Shown piece after piece: positions 17,160 to 26,746 of a DNA stretch of 64,000 nucleotides. The position numbers and the translations under genes were made by a program. The stretch lies in NCBI GenBank assembly GCA_025362735.1, contig JANYFL010000038.1:81490-145489 (forward strand). Reading direction: 5' to 3'. A model generated the notes under the pieces. The model ran no database searches. It saw only the letters and a list, made by a program, of their open reading frames with translations, and had not been told where the DNA came from. The number at the start of each line of letters is the position of its first letter. Positions within the stretch are counted from its first letter, which is position 1. The stretch comes from Betaproteobacteria bacterium (GTDB lineage Bacteria > Pseudomonadota > Gammaproteobacteria > Burkholderiales > Burkholderiaceae_D).

Positions 17160-18100
17160 GAATTCACAAGTAGACGACGTAGATTCCTCAGCACAAACGA
17201 TTTATTGACGCGTTGTTCCCATTTACTCGTTTCAGCAAGTTTGTCGTGCAAATAGGATTCACCATATTGGGTGCATTTCAGCAGCCGCTCTTTAAATCCG
17301 GATTCTCCCACCCGTTTCATCAGCGACGCATAGGCAACTTTCTGATGACGCTCAATCAGTAGTTGATCAATTTTTGGCCCGAAGCAGCCAATTATCGTCT
17401 CAAGATAGTCGAGAATTTTGAGATCCTGCTGATCATATAAGGACCACACTCCACCGCTATGGATTCGATAGACAGCCATGGTTTGCGGTAGTCTCTTGAT
17501 CGGTCCATAACTGGCAACAATCATCCACAAAAAATAATCGTTTACAGGAGATTTAAAGTAACTCTCAGGAAATCCATTAAAAGCACACGCCCTGAAAACA
17601 GCGGAGTTAATGCGAATGAAATTTCCTTTTGCAAGCTCATAAATATCGCTGACTTCAGGCGTATCGCGGACCTCGGTGTCCGGCCCCAGTTTATTTTTTT
17701 TAAGAAGTTGAACTGGGTGATAACACATCGAAAATTCAGGATTGGACTCCAGAAAATCGACCTGTCGTTGCAACTTTAATGGATCAGTCCAGTAGTCATC
17801 ATTGTCAAGAATGGCAACGTAGTCACCTCGACATTCGGAAAGCGTCAGCGCAAAATTTTTAATCAACCCCAGATTGGTTTCATTGAATCTGGCGCGAATG
17901 GTGACATTCCCCGTATTCCTCTCCAGATAACGTCGAATCATTGCAGGCGTATCGTCAGGGCTCGCATCTTCACCAATGACCAGTTCAATTGGGAAATTAC
18001 TTGTCTGAGACAGTACACTTTCAATAGCCTGTTCCGTATATTCTGAGTTCTTGTAAGCGACCATTAAGACGCTGACTTTGGGTTTGCTTGTATTGGTCAT
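17156..18100 (-). CDS. family 2 glycosyltransferase
   Basis: A 314-residue GT-A enzyme. The start VSVLMVAYKNSEYTEQAIES is the family-2 signature, GEDASPDDT marks the nucleotide-binding loop and LDNDDYW the DXD-like metal site. A VYRIHSGGVWS stretch near residue 215 occurs in many O-antigen glycosyltransferases. No membrane helix, so it acts at the cytoplasmic face on a lipid-linked acceptor. Donor sugar unknown. Coupled to the downstream gene by an ATGA overlap. Confidence 0.85.
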   Translation of the reverse strand: MTNTSKPKVSVLMVAYKNSEYTEQAIESVLSQTSNFPIELVIGEDASPDDTPAMIRRYLERNTGNVTIRARFNETNLGLIKNFALTLSECRGDYVAILDNDDYWTDPLKLQRQVDFLESNPEFSMCYHPVQLLKKNKLGPDTEVRDTPEVSDIYELAKGNFIRINSAVFRACAFNGFPESYFKSPVNDYFLWMIVASYGPIKRLPQTMAVYRIHSGGVWSLYDQQDLKILDYLETIIGCFGPKIDQLLIERHQKVAYASLMKRVGESGFKERLLKCTQYGESYLHDKLAETSKWEQRVNKSFVLRNLRRLLVNS

Positions 18101-18137
18101 TTAAATGTGAGTTGCCTATTGATGGCTAGGCTATTTT

Positions 18138-19109
18138 TTATTTCAGAAGAGACAAGATATCACACAGCAGACCCTGATTTGACGAATATTTCCGATAGCC
18201 GCCATTCGTAAGAAATTTCAGGATTGCTAAACATCGAGACAATTTATTTTCGTTGTTGGAAGAAACAAGAGAAAGAAAACTCAATTTTAGTTGGACTAGT
18301 TGAAAATTTTTAGAGCTTGGCGGCAATGCCAGTCGTTGCGTGACGGCTTGCCAAATACGAAATTCTCGGTCTCGTGGTGCCGTGGGCTGTCTCCAAATAC
18401 CCATCCACTCGTAAAGCCAATTATCTGAACCCATACCAATTGCATTATTCAGATGAAGGCGGTATTGATACAAGTATTTCGGCGTGGCCACGATGCCGTT
18501 ATGCAGAGAACACCAGATGGCCAACCAATAATCATGAGGCATATCGCCTGGTAAAGGCAGTGCGGCTTGACCCGCTGTGCGCCGAATCGCAGCAGCAGCC
18601 CCATTGATATAGTTTCGTTTGATCAAGTGATCAAACGCGTGAGCCGAGAAATTCTCGATCTGGTCTCTGCATAGCCCGTATGACTCAAGAACGGATTTGC
18701 GATCTAGTGGCTGTCCAATAACATCTACACATTTACCATCCGAAAAAACCATGTCTACGCCGTGTAGTTCGAATAGTTGCATTAGCGCGCTGGTTTTTTC
18801 TGGCTCCCAGATATCGTCCTGATCGCATAAAAAAAGTAAATCTTCCGTGGCATTTGCAATCCCCTGACAGAAGTTAAGAGCGTAGCCAAGATTGGCTGGA
18901 TTGACCTGAATATTGAATAGTTGCTGTTGCTGCGCAGGTCTTTGGCGAACAAACTCGTGAATCTTTGCGACCGTGTCGTCGGACGACAGATCATCGTAGA
19001 TTGAAATCTTATTGATACTTGACGTTTGTTCGAGGATTGAACGAAGCTGGTCTGCAATGTATGCGGAACCGTTGTACGTACAAAGAATGACTTCGGTTGT
19101 GACATCCAC
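18138..19109 (-). CDS. family 2 glycosyltransferase (rhamnosyltransferase-like)
   Basis: A 323-residue GT-A enzyme with ILCTYNGSAYIADQLRSILE at the N-terminus, DDLSSDDT as nucleotide loop and CDQDDIWEPEKT as the metal-binding motif. This variant of the motifs is common in putative rhamnosyl- or other deoxyhexosyltransferases, but the sugar cannot be fixed from sequence. It is separated by 37 bases from the next gene of the cluster. The DNA is visibly more AT-rich than the flanking housekeeping genes. Confidence 0.83.
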   Translation of the reverse strand: MDVTTEVILCTYNGSAYIADQLRSILEQTSSINKISIYDDLSSDDTVAKIHEFVRQRPAQQQQLFNIQVNPANLGYALNFCQGIANATEDLLFLCDQDDIWEPEKTSALMQLFELHGVDMVFSDGKCVDVIGQPLDRKSVLESYGLCRDQIENFSAHAFDHLIKRNYINGAAAAIRRTAGQAALPLPGDMPHDYWLAIWCSLHNGIVATPKYLYQYRLHLNNAIGMGSDNWLYEWMGIWRQPTAPRDREFRIWQAVTQRLALPPSSKNFQLVQLKLSFLSLVSSNNENKLSRCLAILKFLTNGGYRKYSSNQGLLCDILSLLK

Positions 19110-19152
19110 TGTGTTATCTAATCTTTCGGCAAGCTCAAGATGGGTTCGGCAA

Positions 19153-19785
19153 TCACGAGTATTTGGATGGCACGCATGTCACGAGTAAATTTCGGAAACA
19201 GACGAAAAAAACGCGTCTCCAAAATTTGTCTGATGCCCACCACTGTTCATTTATTCCCGTAACCTCAAGAACCTTGAAGCCCGTATCCTCAAAGAGCCTA
19301 ACGATACTTTTCTCGGTAAAGAAGCGTAAGTGCGTTCTGTCTCGAATCCCCTGTGCTTCGTAGCGCCAGTCTTTTTCAAATAGCAAGTGTTCAAGGTTAT
19401 CGATTTGCCTCATATTTGGAACACAGCAATGAATTCTTCCTCCTTGTATCAGCTTTCTTTTGCTAAGCACTAAAGCATAAGCCGGATCTGGCATATGTTC
19501 GAGAGAGTCATTGAACGTAATCAGATCAAAGTAGGCATCAGGAATGGGATTTCTCTCATGGAAGTAATCGATGATTACTTGATCAAGACATTCGCCAGCG
19601 CATTCAGCAGAGGCTCGATCCGGCTCAACTCCCCACACTTCAACCTTCCGCTTCGCTTTAATTGAGCGGCCAAAGGCTCCGCGGTTACAACCGATATCGA
19701 GAATTTTCTGAGCGGTTACAGGCACACGCGCAAGCAGACCCACTCTCGTTCCGTCAGAATATTCTGGTCGATCAAATAGGCTCAT
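19153..19785 (-). CDS. class I SAM-dependent methyltransferase of the glycan cluster
   Basis: A 210-residue methyltransferase with DIGCNRGAFG as SAM motif (residues 31-40), an acidic GVEPD loop and the FNDSLEHMPDP motif typical of the Methyltransf_23 type found in polysaccharide loci. It probably methylates a sugar or caps the glycan chain; the acceptor is not determinable. It stands between two glycosyltransferase genes on the same strand with 12 and 43 base gaps. Confidence 0.8.
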   Translation of the reverse strand: MSLFDRPEYSDGTRVGLLARVPVTAQKILDIGCNRGAFGRSIKAKRKVEVWGVEPDRASAECAGECLDQVIIDYFHERNPIPDAYFDLITFNDSLEHMPDPAYALVLSKRKLIQGGRIHCCVPNMRQIDNLEHLLFEKDWRYEAQGIRDRTHLRFFTEKSIVRLFEDTGFKVLEVTGINEQWWASDKFWRRVFFVCFRNLLVTCVPSKYS

Positions 19786-19797
19786 CTTTAGTCCAAA

Positions 19798-20778
19798 TCA
19801 ATCATGGTTCGTAGAAACCAACAACAAAGATAGAAGTTTTTTTACTCGAAGCCTTGAGAGGCCCAGCGAACATGTAATTGCCATCAGGAATGTCCGAGGT
19901 CTTCGATTCAAATAGAAGGCTTTCCAGAGACATGACTTAGCCCTTCGGTCGCCATGTGCGTAGAGCATGTACGCGGCCCCCCACATTTTCTCCTTCCACT
20001 CATCCCGACGAGCTAGGGATAATAGTTTAGAGGCAATCCACTTCTCGTGAATCAGGAAAAGTGTATAGCAATGATTGGGTGTGGGTTTGCTGAAAATTGT
20101 ACGGATGATCGAGGTCGAGACGATGCGATAACGAGCCAGAGTTTCTGGAAGAAAAGTGAAGTCAAATTTCTCTGACAGGCGCAGCCACATGTCGTAATCT
20201 TCATAGGACAGGCGTTCATCGTAACCACCGACAGCCTTGATGGCCTCGCGCCGAATTAGCGTGGCCATTGCTGGAATGAAGTTTCGGTGCGCTAACGCCG
20301 GGAAGATTTTGCCCGTGGGTGGAATGCCTTCCAATTGAAAATGCGCTTCCAGAAAGCTCTTGGGCAGCGTGGCGCCAGATTCGTCCATCTGTATTGCATC
20401 TGAATAAACTACGGCTACTGAGAGCGGTTGTGACTGCATGACCAAAAATTGACGTTCAATTTTTTGGGGTTCCCATATATCGTCAGTGGCAATCATGCTA
20501 ATGAATTCACCCTGAGCTTGATCGATGGCTTCATTTAGGGTCTTGCACAGACCGACATTGGCCCGGTGACGAATAAATTGCGCAGTCGGGCGATTTTTTT
20601 TTATCCAGACTTCAATCAGTGCAGGTGAGTCATCAGTTGAGCAATCGTCTGTAATGATTAAGTCAAAATCCTGAAAGGTCTGTTTCTGAATACTCTCCAG
20701 ACATTCGATCAGAAATTTTGCGTGGTTATAACAAAGTGCAATCACCGTAACGGCGTGGGAATGCTGCTTGATTTTCAT
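19798..20778 (-). CDS. family 2 glycosyltransferase
   Basis: A 326-residue GT-A enzyme. VTVIALCYNHAKFLIECLES starts the domain, TDDCSTDDS is the nucleotide loop, ATDDIWEPQK the metal site, and GGYDERLSYEDYDMWLRLSE the acceptor-side motif common in O-antigen enzymes. The C-terminal about 60 residues are basic with a weak hydrophobic stretch, possibly membrane-associating. Donor and acceptor unknown. It follows the sugar aminotransferase gene by 27 bases. Confidence 0.85.
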   Translation of the reverse strand: MKIKQHSHAVTVIALCYNHAKFLIECLESIQKQTFQDFDLIITDDCSTDDSPALIEVWIKKNRPTAQFIRHRANVGLCKTLNEAIDQAQGEFISMIATDDIWEPQKIERQFLVMQSQPLSVAVVYSDAIQMDESGATLPKSFLEAHFQLEGIPPTGKIFPALAHRNFIPAMATLIRREAIKAVGGYDERLSYEDYDMWLRLSEKFDFTFLPETLARYRIVSTSIIRTIFSKPTPNHCYTLFLIHEKWIASKLLSLARRDEWKEKMWGAAYMLYAHGDRRAKSCLWKAFYLNRRPRTFLMAITCSLGLSRLRVKKLLSLLLVSTNHD

Positions 20779-20805
20779 GATTGATTCGATACGTTTTGCA
20801 AGCGA

Positions 20806-21909
20806 CTAGCCACGGTTGAGTGTGGCAACACAGTTCGCAATGACTTGATCCGTATCCTTGATGCGCATTTGTGGCCACATGGGGAGGCTTAGTACTTGGT
20901 CGTGGATTTCTTCGGCAATAGGGAGGGCGCCGCGAGGCAAACCCATTTCAACATAGGCGCCTTGCAAATGTGGAGGTATTGGATAGTGAATCATCGTGCT
21001 GATTCCACTCATCGTCAGATGGGCTTGCAATTGATCGCGATTGGGATGCCGAATGACGAACAAATGCCAAACGGGATCAGCCCAGTCCGGCACATGAGGC
21101 AAGACCAAGCCGACGTTGAGGAGCCCTTCTCGGTAACGGGTTGCCACCTCACATCGACGCTCGTTCCACGCGTCAAGTACGGAAAGTTTTTCTCTCAGAA
21201 AAGCAGCCTGCAATTCATCAAGGCGAGAGTTAAAGCCTTTGACTTCATTGTGGTATTTAACGCGTGACCCATAATTGCGCAGTATTCGTACCTGCTCTGC
21301 TAGAGCATCGTCATTCGTCACAATTGCACCGCCGTCACCGAGCGCGCCCAAGTTCTTGCCTGGATAAAAACTGAATCCAGCGGCATCACCCAATCTTCCC
21401 ACACGTCTTCCCTTATAGCGTGCCCCATGGGCTTGGGCTGCATCTTCTATAACTTTGAGCCCGTACCGCTTTGCTAATTCAACAATCGGATCCATGTCTG
21501 CGGCTTGACCATACAGATGGACCGGCATAATGGCCCGGGTGGCAGAGGTAATCGCCACCTCAATGCGAGCCGGATCGATGTTATAAGTCGATACGTCCGG
21601 CTCAACCGGAACGGGTGTCGCGCCAGCATAAGAAACGGCCAGCCAAGTCGCGATATAGGTATTGGATGGGACGATGACCTCATCTCCTGGCCCTATTCCC
21701 ATCGCCTTGAGTGTCATAAACAGGGCATCAAGTCCGTTGCCAACACCAATGCAATTCCTGGCTCCGCAGTAAGCTGCAAACTCGTGTTCAAAAGCTTCGA
21801 GTTCGCGTCCAAGAATCAGCCAGTTCGAATCAATCACTCTTGAATAGGCCGCGTCTAGTCGCGGTCTCAGTTCTGAGTGCATTGCACCGAAATCAAGAAA
21901 AGGGATCAT
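20806..21909 (-). CDS. dTDP-sugar aminotransferase (DegT/DnrJ/EryC1/StrS family)
   Basis: A 367-residue PLP enzyme. The PLP lysine is Lys185 in [15 protein letters not shown], and EDAAQAHGA provides the aspartate that contacts PLP. The closest named relatives by motif are FdtB/QdtB, which transfer an amino group to C3 of dTDP-3-keto-6-deoxyhexoses. The WxcM-like ketoisomerase/acetyltransferase encoded at 23185-24123 supplies the steps before and after, which supports a dTDP-Fuc3NAc or dTDP-Qui3NAc product. Which epimer is made cannot be read from sequence. The gene is separated from its partner by an opposed gene. Confidence 0.85.
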   Translation of the reverse strand: MIPFLDFGAMHSELRPRLDAAYSRVIDSNWLILGRELEAFEHEFAAYCGARNCIGVGNGLDALFMTLKAMGIGPGDEVIVPSNTYIATWLAVSYAGATPVPVEPDVSTYNIDPARIEVAITSATRAIMPVHLYGQAADMDPIVELAKRYGLKVIEDAAQAHGARYKGRRVGRLGDAAGFSFYPGKNLGALGDGGAIVTNDDALAEQVRILRNYGSRVKYHNEVKGFNSRLDELQAAFLREKLSVLDAWNERRCEVATRYREGLLNVGLVLPHVPDWADPVWHLFVIRHPNRDQLQAHLTMSGISTMIHYPIPPHLQGAYVEMGLPRGALPIAEEIHDQVLSLPMWPQMRIKDTDQVIANCVATLNRG

Positions 21910-21960
21910 CTTAAAAATGCTATGAGTGAATTCGAATATGCGAATCCTAATCGAAAGCTT

Positions 21961-21986
21961 GTGATCGAATATTGTTTATCGATCAC
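21961..21986. promoter_or_regulatory. operator-like dyad in the gap before the sterol-desaturase gene
   Basis: A perfect 8-base inverted repeat GTGATCGA / TCGATCAC with a 10-base AT-rich centre. It lies in the 274-base gap between two divergently transcribed genes (aminotransferase leftward, sterol-desaturase-family rightward), where promoters for both are expected. No T run follows, so a binding site is more likely than a terminator. The rest of the gap is AT-rich with nothing else I can name. Confidence 0.4.
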
Positions 21987-22183
21987 GGAACTTCGAAAGT
22001 AATGCGCGTCAGCCGACAAAAAATCGTTGGCTTGTAGGATGAAGCAATCATGTTATGAACAGATAAAATTTGTCGATGAGTTTTACAGAATTTAACTTAC
22101 ATCCGATCACTCTCATAGGGGAAATTAAGTTGGTGTAAATCTTGCATTACAGAAAAATATGTCTCAACTGAATGTGACTTGGC

Positions 22184-23218
22184 ATGGAAAATATTCAAAA
22201 AGACCCTATGCGTTCTTACAGGGCAGAAGCAAGGCCAGTAGGTATCACTCTGGTTCAACGTGTCACTGGTGACGCGCTCGTATGCGTGACCGGAGCGTTA
22301 TTTATTGCATTTGCTCTATGGATGGTTGGACAAATCCCTGATGTAACGACTGCGGGTCTATTCATCGAGAATCTCGTGAAGCCAGTCTATTGGACATTAC
22401 GATCCAGCCTCGCTTTTTGGCTGTCCCCATTCTTCTTGTTAGTGGTGCCATCGCTTTTGCTTCTGACCGCCGTCTTTCCAGCCGATCGTGCGCAACCTAT
22501 TTTTTCACGTGGATTTTTCCAGGATGTTCTTTGGTCCGTCGCAAGAACATCTTTGACGGTACTTTTGCTTACGGCCTATGCGTCATTTATTCAGACCATT
22601 TTTCAAAAATATTTTGGCTGGATGGTTATTGAAACTGGACGTGACTGGCCGTTCTTGCTTCGGGCAGCTTTGGTTTTTATCGTGGCCGATTTTCTTTATT
22701 GGCTGCGTCACGTCGTCATGCATAAAGTGCCCGCACTTTGGCAGTTTCATGCCATTCATCACTCACAGCGGGAATTGAATCCATTCACGATCAACCGAAC
22801 CCATCCTGTTGGGTATTTAGTTACATTGAATATCTGGGCCATTCCCATGACCGCTCTGATGGGGTCGCTGGATGTTGTTCTGACCGGCTATTTGATTCGT
22901 CACAGCTATGATGCCTTCATTCATTCCAATATTCGAACGAACCTGGGACCGCTTAAATATTTTCTGGTTACGCCGCAATCACATCGTGTCCATCACTCGT
23001 GTGAACCGCAACACTACGACACGAACTTCGGTGTGATGATCAGTCTTTGGGATCGCCTTTTCGGAACATTGCACTCAAAGTATGATGAGTATCCGGAGAC
23101 GGGTATTCCAGATCCGAGTTTTCCAGTGGAGCAACAGCACTCCAACCACTGCGCCACCCTAATCCAGCAACTTATATACCCATTTCAAAAAGTCTTCCGA
23201 ACAAGCTCTATAAACTGA
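22184..23218 (+). CDS. sterol desaturase/fatty acid hydroxylase family membrane protein
   Basis: A 344-residue integral membrane protein with about five hydrophobic segments. The di-iron histidine motifs are complete: HVVMH at 176-180, HAIHH at 189-193 and HRVHH at 267-271, with a further conserved HxxHP-like stretch between them. These enzymes use O2 to hydroxylate or desaturate lipids. The substrate is unknown. It is the only plus-strand gene within the glycan cluster, and its last 34 bases overlap the 3' end of the convergent WxcM-like gene. It may modify a lipid carrier or an acyl group of the glycan, which is inference. Confidence 0.83.
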   Translation: MENIQKDPMRSYRAEARPVGITLVQRVTGDALVCVTGALFIAFALWMVGQIPDVTTAGLFIENLVKPVYWTLRSSLAFWLSPFFLLVVPSLLLLTAVFPADRAQPIFSRGFFQDVLWSVARTSLTVLLLTAYASFIQTIFQKYFGWMVIETGRDWPFLLRAALVFIVADFLYWLRHVVMHKVPALWQFHAIHHSQRELNPFTINRTHPVGYLVTLNIWAIPMTALMGSLDVVLTGYLIRHSYDAFIHSNIRTNLGPLKYFLVTPQSHRVHHSCEPQHYDTNFGVMISLWDRLFGTLHSKYDEYPETGIPDPSFPVEQQHSNHCATLIQQLIYPFQKVFRTSSIN

Positions 23219-24123
23219 TCGTAATCGCGGATATAGCTTTCGGCTTTGTGGATGTCAGAAGCCAATACAAGCAGCATCGCATCACTCGAATATTTGTACT
23301 GTATACCCCAAATCATAGGCGGTATGTGTATTCCGATTTTGGGCGTGTCCAATAGGATTTCGTCTCGAGAGTGGCCATCATCAAGTACGACTGAGCAAGT
23401 CCCTCGAAGACAAATCAGAAATTGATGCAGATCATGGTGGGCGTGTTCGCCACGTACCTCTTTGCTCGGCACGTCAAATATGACAAAAAAACGTTTGGGT
23501 TGAAACGGCAAGTGTTTATCGATTTCACCAAATGAAAGCGCTCCCCTTAAATCTTCAATTAGTGGTATTTGCCGTAGCTTGGCTCCTTTCACAGTAAGCG
23601 GGCGCGGTAAACCATCAGGCGAGCATGCAGGACTAGGAATACCTGTGCCGTGGCTCGTATTGGCGTATCCGGCAATGTGGGCTGGATTCCCGATCACAAT
23701 CGCGTTCGAAGGGACATCACTGGTCACTACGGCACCAGCTCCGACCATGGCATTGGCGCCAATCGTCAATCCTGGCAATATCGTCGCGTTTGCGCCAATC
23801 GATGCACCATGTTTGACTACCGTACGTGGAAACGATTCTGGGTATTGTTTACTGCGTGGGAACGGATCGTTCGTGAATGTCGCGTTCGGTCCAACAAAGA
23901 CATCGTCTTCAAGTGTTATGCCGTCCCAAATTTGCACACCACACTTGATGGTGACACGGTTGCCAATCGCCACATCGTTTTCAATGAAAACCCCATCGCA
24001 AATGTTGCAATCAGAACCTACCTGCGCGCCGGGAAGGATATGCGCGAAGGCCCAAACTTTGGTGTCGTCACCGATGTTATTGGATTCAACAAGTGCATTG
24101 GGGTGTTTGAAAAATTGACTCAT
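23185..24123 (-). CDS. bifunctional WxcM-like protein: sugar N-acetyltransferase plus 3,4-ketoisomerase
   Basis: A 312-residue fusion. Residues about 1-155 form a left-handed beta-helix of hexapeptide repeats (for example GNRVTIKCGVQIWDGI and GASIGANATILPGLTIGAN), the acetyltransferase type that N-acetylates dTDP-3-amino-sugars. Residues about 180-312 are a cupin with RGEHAHHDLHQFL, the active-site signature of FdtA/QdtA ketoisomerases. This two-domain layout is known as WxcM/FdtD. With the aminotransferase at 20806-21909 it covers ketoisomerisation, amination and acetylation of dTDP-4-keto-6-deoxyglucose. RmlA/RmlB are not in the window. The start is 9 bases after the flippase gene stop. Confidence 0.87.
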   Translation of the reverse strand: MSQFFKHPNALVESNNIGDDTKVWAFAHILPGAQVGSDCNICDGVFIENDVAIGNRVTIKCGVQIWDGITLEDDVFVGPNATFTNDPFPRSKQYPESFPRTVVKHGASIGANATILPGLTIGANAMVGAGAVVTSDVPSNAIVIGNPAHIAGYANTSHGTGIPSPACSPDGLPRPLTVKGAKLRQIPLIEDLRGALSFGEIDKHLPFQPKRFFVIFDVPSKEVRGEHAHHDLHQFLICLRGTCSVVLDDGHSRDEILLDTPKIGIHIPPMIWGIQYKYSSDAMLLVLASDIHKAESYIRDYDQFIELVRKTF

Positions 24124-24132
24124 GTCAGTCTT

Positions 24133-25689
24133 TTATGAAGTGGTCGGAAAACGCTGATGCTTCCACATTTTGAACTTTGCTTGAAATCCTGAAATAAGAG
24201 TTAACTCTGCACCCTGTGGTCGACCTAGCAGCACCCAAATCAAAAAGACGGAAAGAACGTAACTGATTGCTCCCAAGGAAATGAGTCCGATGACCTTGAT
24301 AGGTGGGGGCAGGTGAGGCCAAGCAGTAACAGTCCAGGCATCAGCTGAATACACAATCGCCGACATGATACCTGAGGCCAATAGGGGGCGCCACATGGCT
24401 AGACCGAGAAAGCGAGCTCGAATTCCGGTGACCTGCGAAAAAACGAAAATAATTCCAACGAGCCCGAATAATGAAATGACCAGATGTGCATAAGCCGCTC
24501 CCAAAGCGCCGTATTGAAGACTGGCGTAGATCGTGGTGGGCAAAGACACAACCAGTAAGCATGCAGAAAGCATGGTATTGGATTTGGGTTTTCCCAGGGC
24601 AACAATGACAAGATAAAGATTGGATTGCAAGGCTCCAGCAAGACCGCAAACTGCAATAATTTGCATAATGGGAATGGCCTCAAGCCACTGCTGTCCCAAC
24701 AGCACTTGTACGATGAGTGGCGCGATACAAAGCAATCCAGACGTAACGGGAAAGACAATCAGGCATATCGTGCCGTAAACATCTTGAAAGCGTAACCAAA
24801 GTTGTGAGGTATTTCCTGCCAAACGGGAGTAAGCAGGAAATACAGCCCGATTGAGTGGAGCAATGAGTTCGGTCGACGGCATTACGGCGATTTCAGAGCC
24901 GATGTTATAGATGCCCAGCCCATGCGAACCTACGGTTCGGCCAAGAATGAAATCGACAGATCGGCCTTGCAAGACGTTAATCAAGTTGGAGAAAAAAATC
25001 CATTTTGAAAAGTGAAGCAGGTCCTTTTTCGCGGCCAGTGAAAGGCGTGGGCGATAAGGATGCAAGCGATAACTGATGAATACAGAAACGAGTTTTCCGG
25101 TCACGACTCCGGCAATCAAAGCCCAATAAGTTCGAAGCGTGAAAGCCAGAGTAACCGTGACAATAAAAGCTGTAACGCGTTTGAAGGCAAGGAAGCGGAA
25201 TTCACTCTTGAAATCCAATTCCTTGCGAAACGCCACGGTGCCGATATTTTCAAAGCCGCTAGTAAACGCAGAGATTGCCAATACGGGAAGGATGTATTTC
25301 AATCGGGGTTCGTGATAAAAACCGGCCGCAGGAATTGCGAGAATCAAAAGAAAAATCGCAATGGTGACTCCGAAAATGACGTTGAATGTCCAGGCGGTGT
25401 CGTAGTGTTCGCGTTGAGTGTTTTGCCGCTGAATCAGGGCCGAATCAAAGCCAAATGCTCCCATCAATTCCAGAATGGCGACGACAGCCGTAGCCATTGC
25501 GACTAAACCAAAGTCGCCGGGCGTTAAGATGCGCGCCAACATCAGTGTACTGACCAGGCCGATGCTGCGATCAAATAGCTTGAAGCCCATCATCCATGCG
25601 GCGCCGCGAGCAATTTGTCCCCCGGTCGCAGGGTTCGATGAAACTTGACCCGAAGTTTCGGATGCGGCCTGAGTGGGTGGATTGTTCAT
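24133..25689 (-). CDS. Wzx-type oligosaccharide flippase
   Basis: A 518-residue membrane protein with about 12-14 hydrophobic segments, of the polysaccharide-transport (MATE/MviN-like) superfamily. The N-terminal GAAWMMGFKLFDRSIGLVST and LTPGDFGLVAMATAVV stretches are typical of WzxC-like flippases. It should move the undecaprenyl-linked oligosaccharide from the cytoplasmic to the periplasmic face of the inner membrane. It lies in the middle of the glycan cluster, between a glycosyltransferase and the WxcM-like gene. Confidence 0.85.
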   Translation of the reverse strand: MNNPPTQAASETSGQVSSNPATGGQIARGAAWMMGFKLFDRSIGLVSTLMLARILTPGDFGLVAMATAVVAILELMGAFGFDSALIQRQNTQREHYDTAWTFNVIFGVTIAIFLLILAIPAAGFYHEPRLKYILPVLAISAFTSGFENIGTVAFRKELDFKSEFRFLAFKRVTAFIVTVTLAFTLRTYWALIAGVVTGKLVSVFISYRLHPYRPRLSLAAKKDLLHFSKWIFFSNLINVLQGRSVDFILGRTVGSHGLGIYNIGSEIAVMPSTELIAPLNRAVFPAYSRLAGNTSQLWLRFQDVYGTICLIVFPVTSGLLCIAPLIVQVLLGQQWLEAIPIMQIIAVCGLAGALQSNLYLVIVALGKPKSNTMLSACLLVVSLPTTIYASLQYGALGAAYAHLVISLFGLVGIIFVFSQVTGIRARFLGLAMWRPLLASGIMSAIVYSADAWTVTAWPHLPPPIKVIGLISLGAISYVLSVFLIWVLLGRPQGAELTLISGFQAKFKMWKHQRFPTTS

Positions 25690-25748
25690 CGGTTCAAGGT
25701 GCCGTTTTAAGCAAGGCCGGGTTTGCAGAATAAGACTGTGAATGGCAT

Positions 25749-26714
25749 TTAGTGAGATCGAGTAAAAATCTTTGTAAATGCAAGAGGCAGATAGAAATAA
25801 CTCAAGGGATCCATTCTCAAGTGTTTGCCCAAGAATCTAAAAGACAGTTTCTTTCGGTGAGAAATGCGGTGAAGAAGGTCTTGTGCAAATGCAACTCTCA
25901 GACCACGAATACTCGAAAGAATATGCTCGTTCTGAGCTGCCGTAACAGGAAACAAGCGGTAAGTAATTTTTTTGAACTTGAGTTCGTTATGTACTCTGAG
26001 CAGATGCTCTTCACTACCCCAATCTACGCCGGAATAAACATTCACTCCTTTGCCATAACGGGCACCAATCTGACTGGAGAAAGCGATTCTGGCGCCTCTG
26101 TATGCCAGTTCCATCCAGAACAAATAGTCTTCTCCGGCATTGGTAAATTCCACGCGGAAACGTTGATCTGCAAAACGTTTGAAGCTATAGACAACGGTTG
26201 ACGTCCCGATCACATTGCCGCGAATAATCTGATCCAGCATGTCACCTTGATATGCATGCAGCCCTGATGGCGCACCGGGCAACACAGGATGTTGATCGGT
26301 TTTAATTCGACCTGCGCGAGCAAAGGCGCTGATGTTCTGGTTGAGTTGAAAGTGATCGGCAAAGTAGAAGTCAAACCCCGCATCAAGTGCTGCAGTGGCG
26401 CGCGCGAGGTGATCGGGAACCCATTCGTCATCGGAGTCGAGAAAGGCAAGGTAAATCGTCTCAGGTGCAGCATGATTCAAGCCGGTATTCCGGGCGGCGC
26501 CAGGGCCACCGTTCACTTGGGTAATGACTTGAACAGTGCAGGAGGGTGGCAGCGTAATGCCTGCCAATTCGGGTTCGACCGGTGCGGGCGAAGCATCATC
26601 AATGATCAAAACGTGAACAGGCTGTCCACAGGAATGTTGAGCGGCAATGCTTGCAAGCGCCCGATGAAGAACTCCGGCCTGCTTTTGATAGTAAGGAATG
26701 ACGACAGTGATCAT
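25749..26714 (-). CDS. family 2 glycosyltransferase
   Basis: A 321-residue GT-A enzyme. ITVVIPYYQKQAGVLHRALA opens the domain, IIDDASP is the nucleotide loop, GGPGAARNTGL the usual conserved helix start and LDSDDEW the metal site. No clear membrane helix, though the C-terminus (YFYLPLAFTKIF) is mildly hydrophobic. It is encoded 32 bases downstream of the polysaccharide deacetylase gene and 59 bases before the flippase gene. Donor sugar unknown. Confidence 0.85.
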   Translation of the reverse strand: MITVVIPYYQKQAGVLHRALASIAAQHSCGQPVHVLIIDDASPAPVEPELAGITLPPSCTVQVITQVNGGPGAARNTGLNHAAPETIYLAFLDSDDEWVPDHLARATAALDAGFDFYFADHFQLNQNISAFARAGRIKTDQHPVLPGAPSGLHAYQGDMLDQIIRGNVIGTSTVVYSFKRFADQRFRVEFTNAGEDYLFWMELAYRGARIAFSSQIGARYGKGVNVYSGVDWGSEEHLLRVHNELKFKKITYRLFPVTAAQNEHILSSIRGLRVAFAQDLLHRISHRKKLSFRFLGKHLRMDPLSYFYLPLAFTKIFTRSH

Positions 26715-26746
26715 GGATGTCGTGTTATTTCATCGAAGAATAAAAA

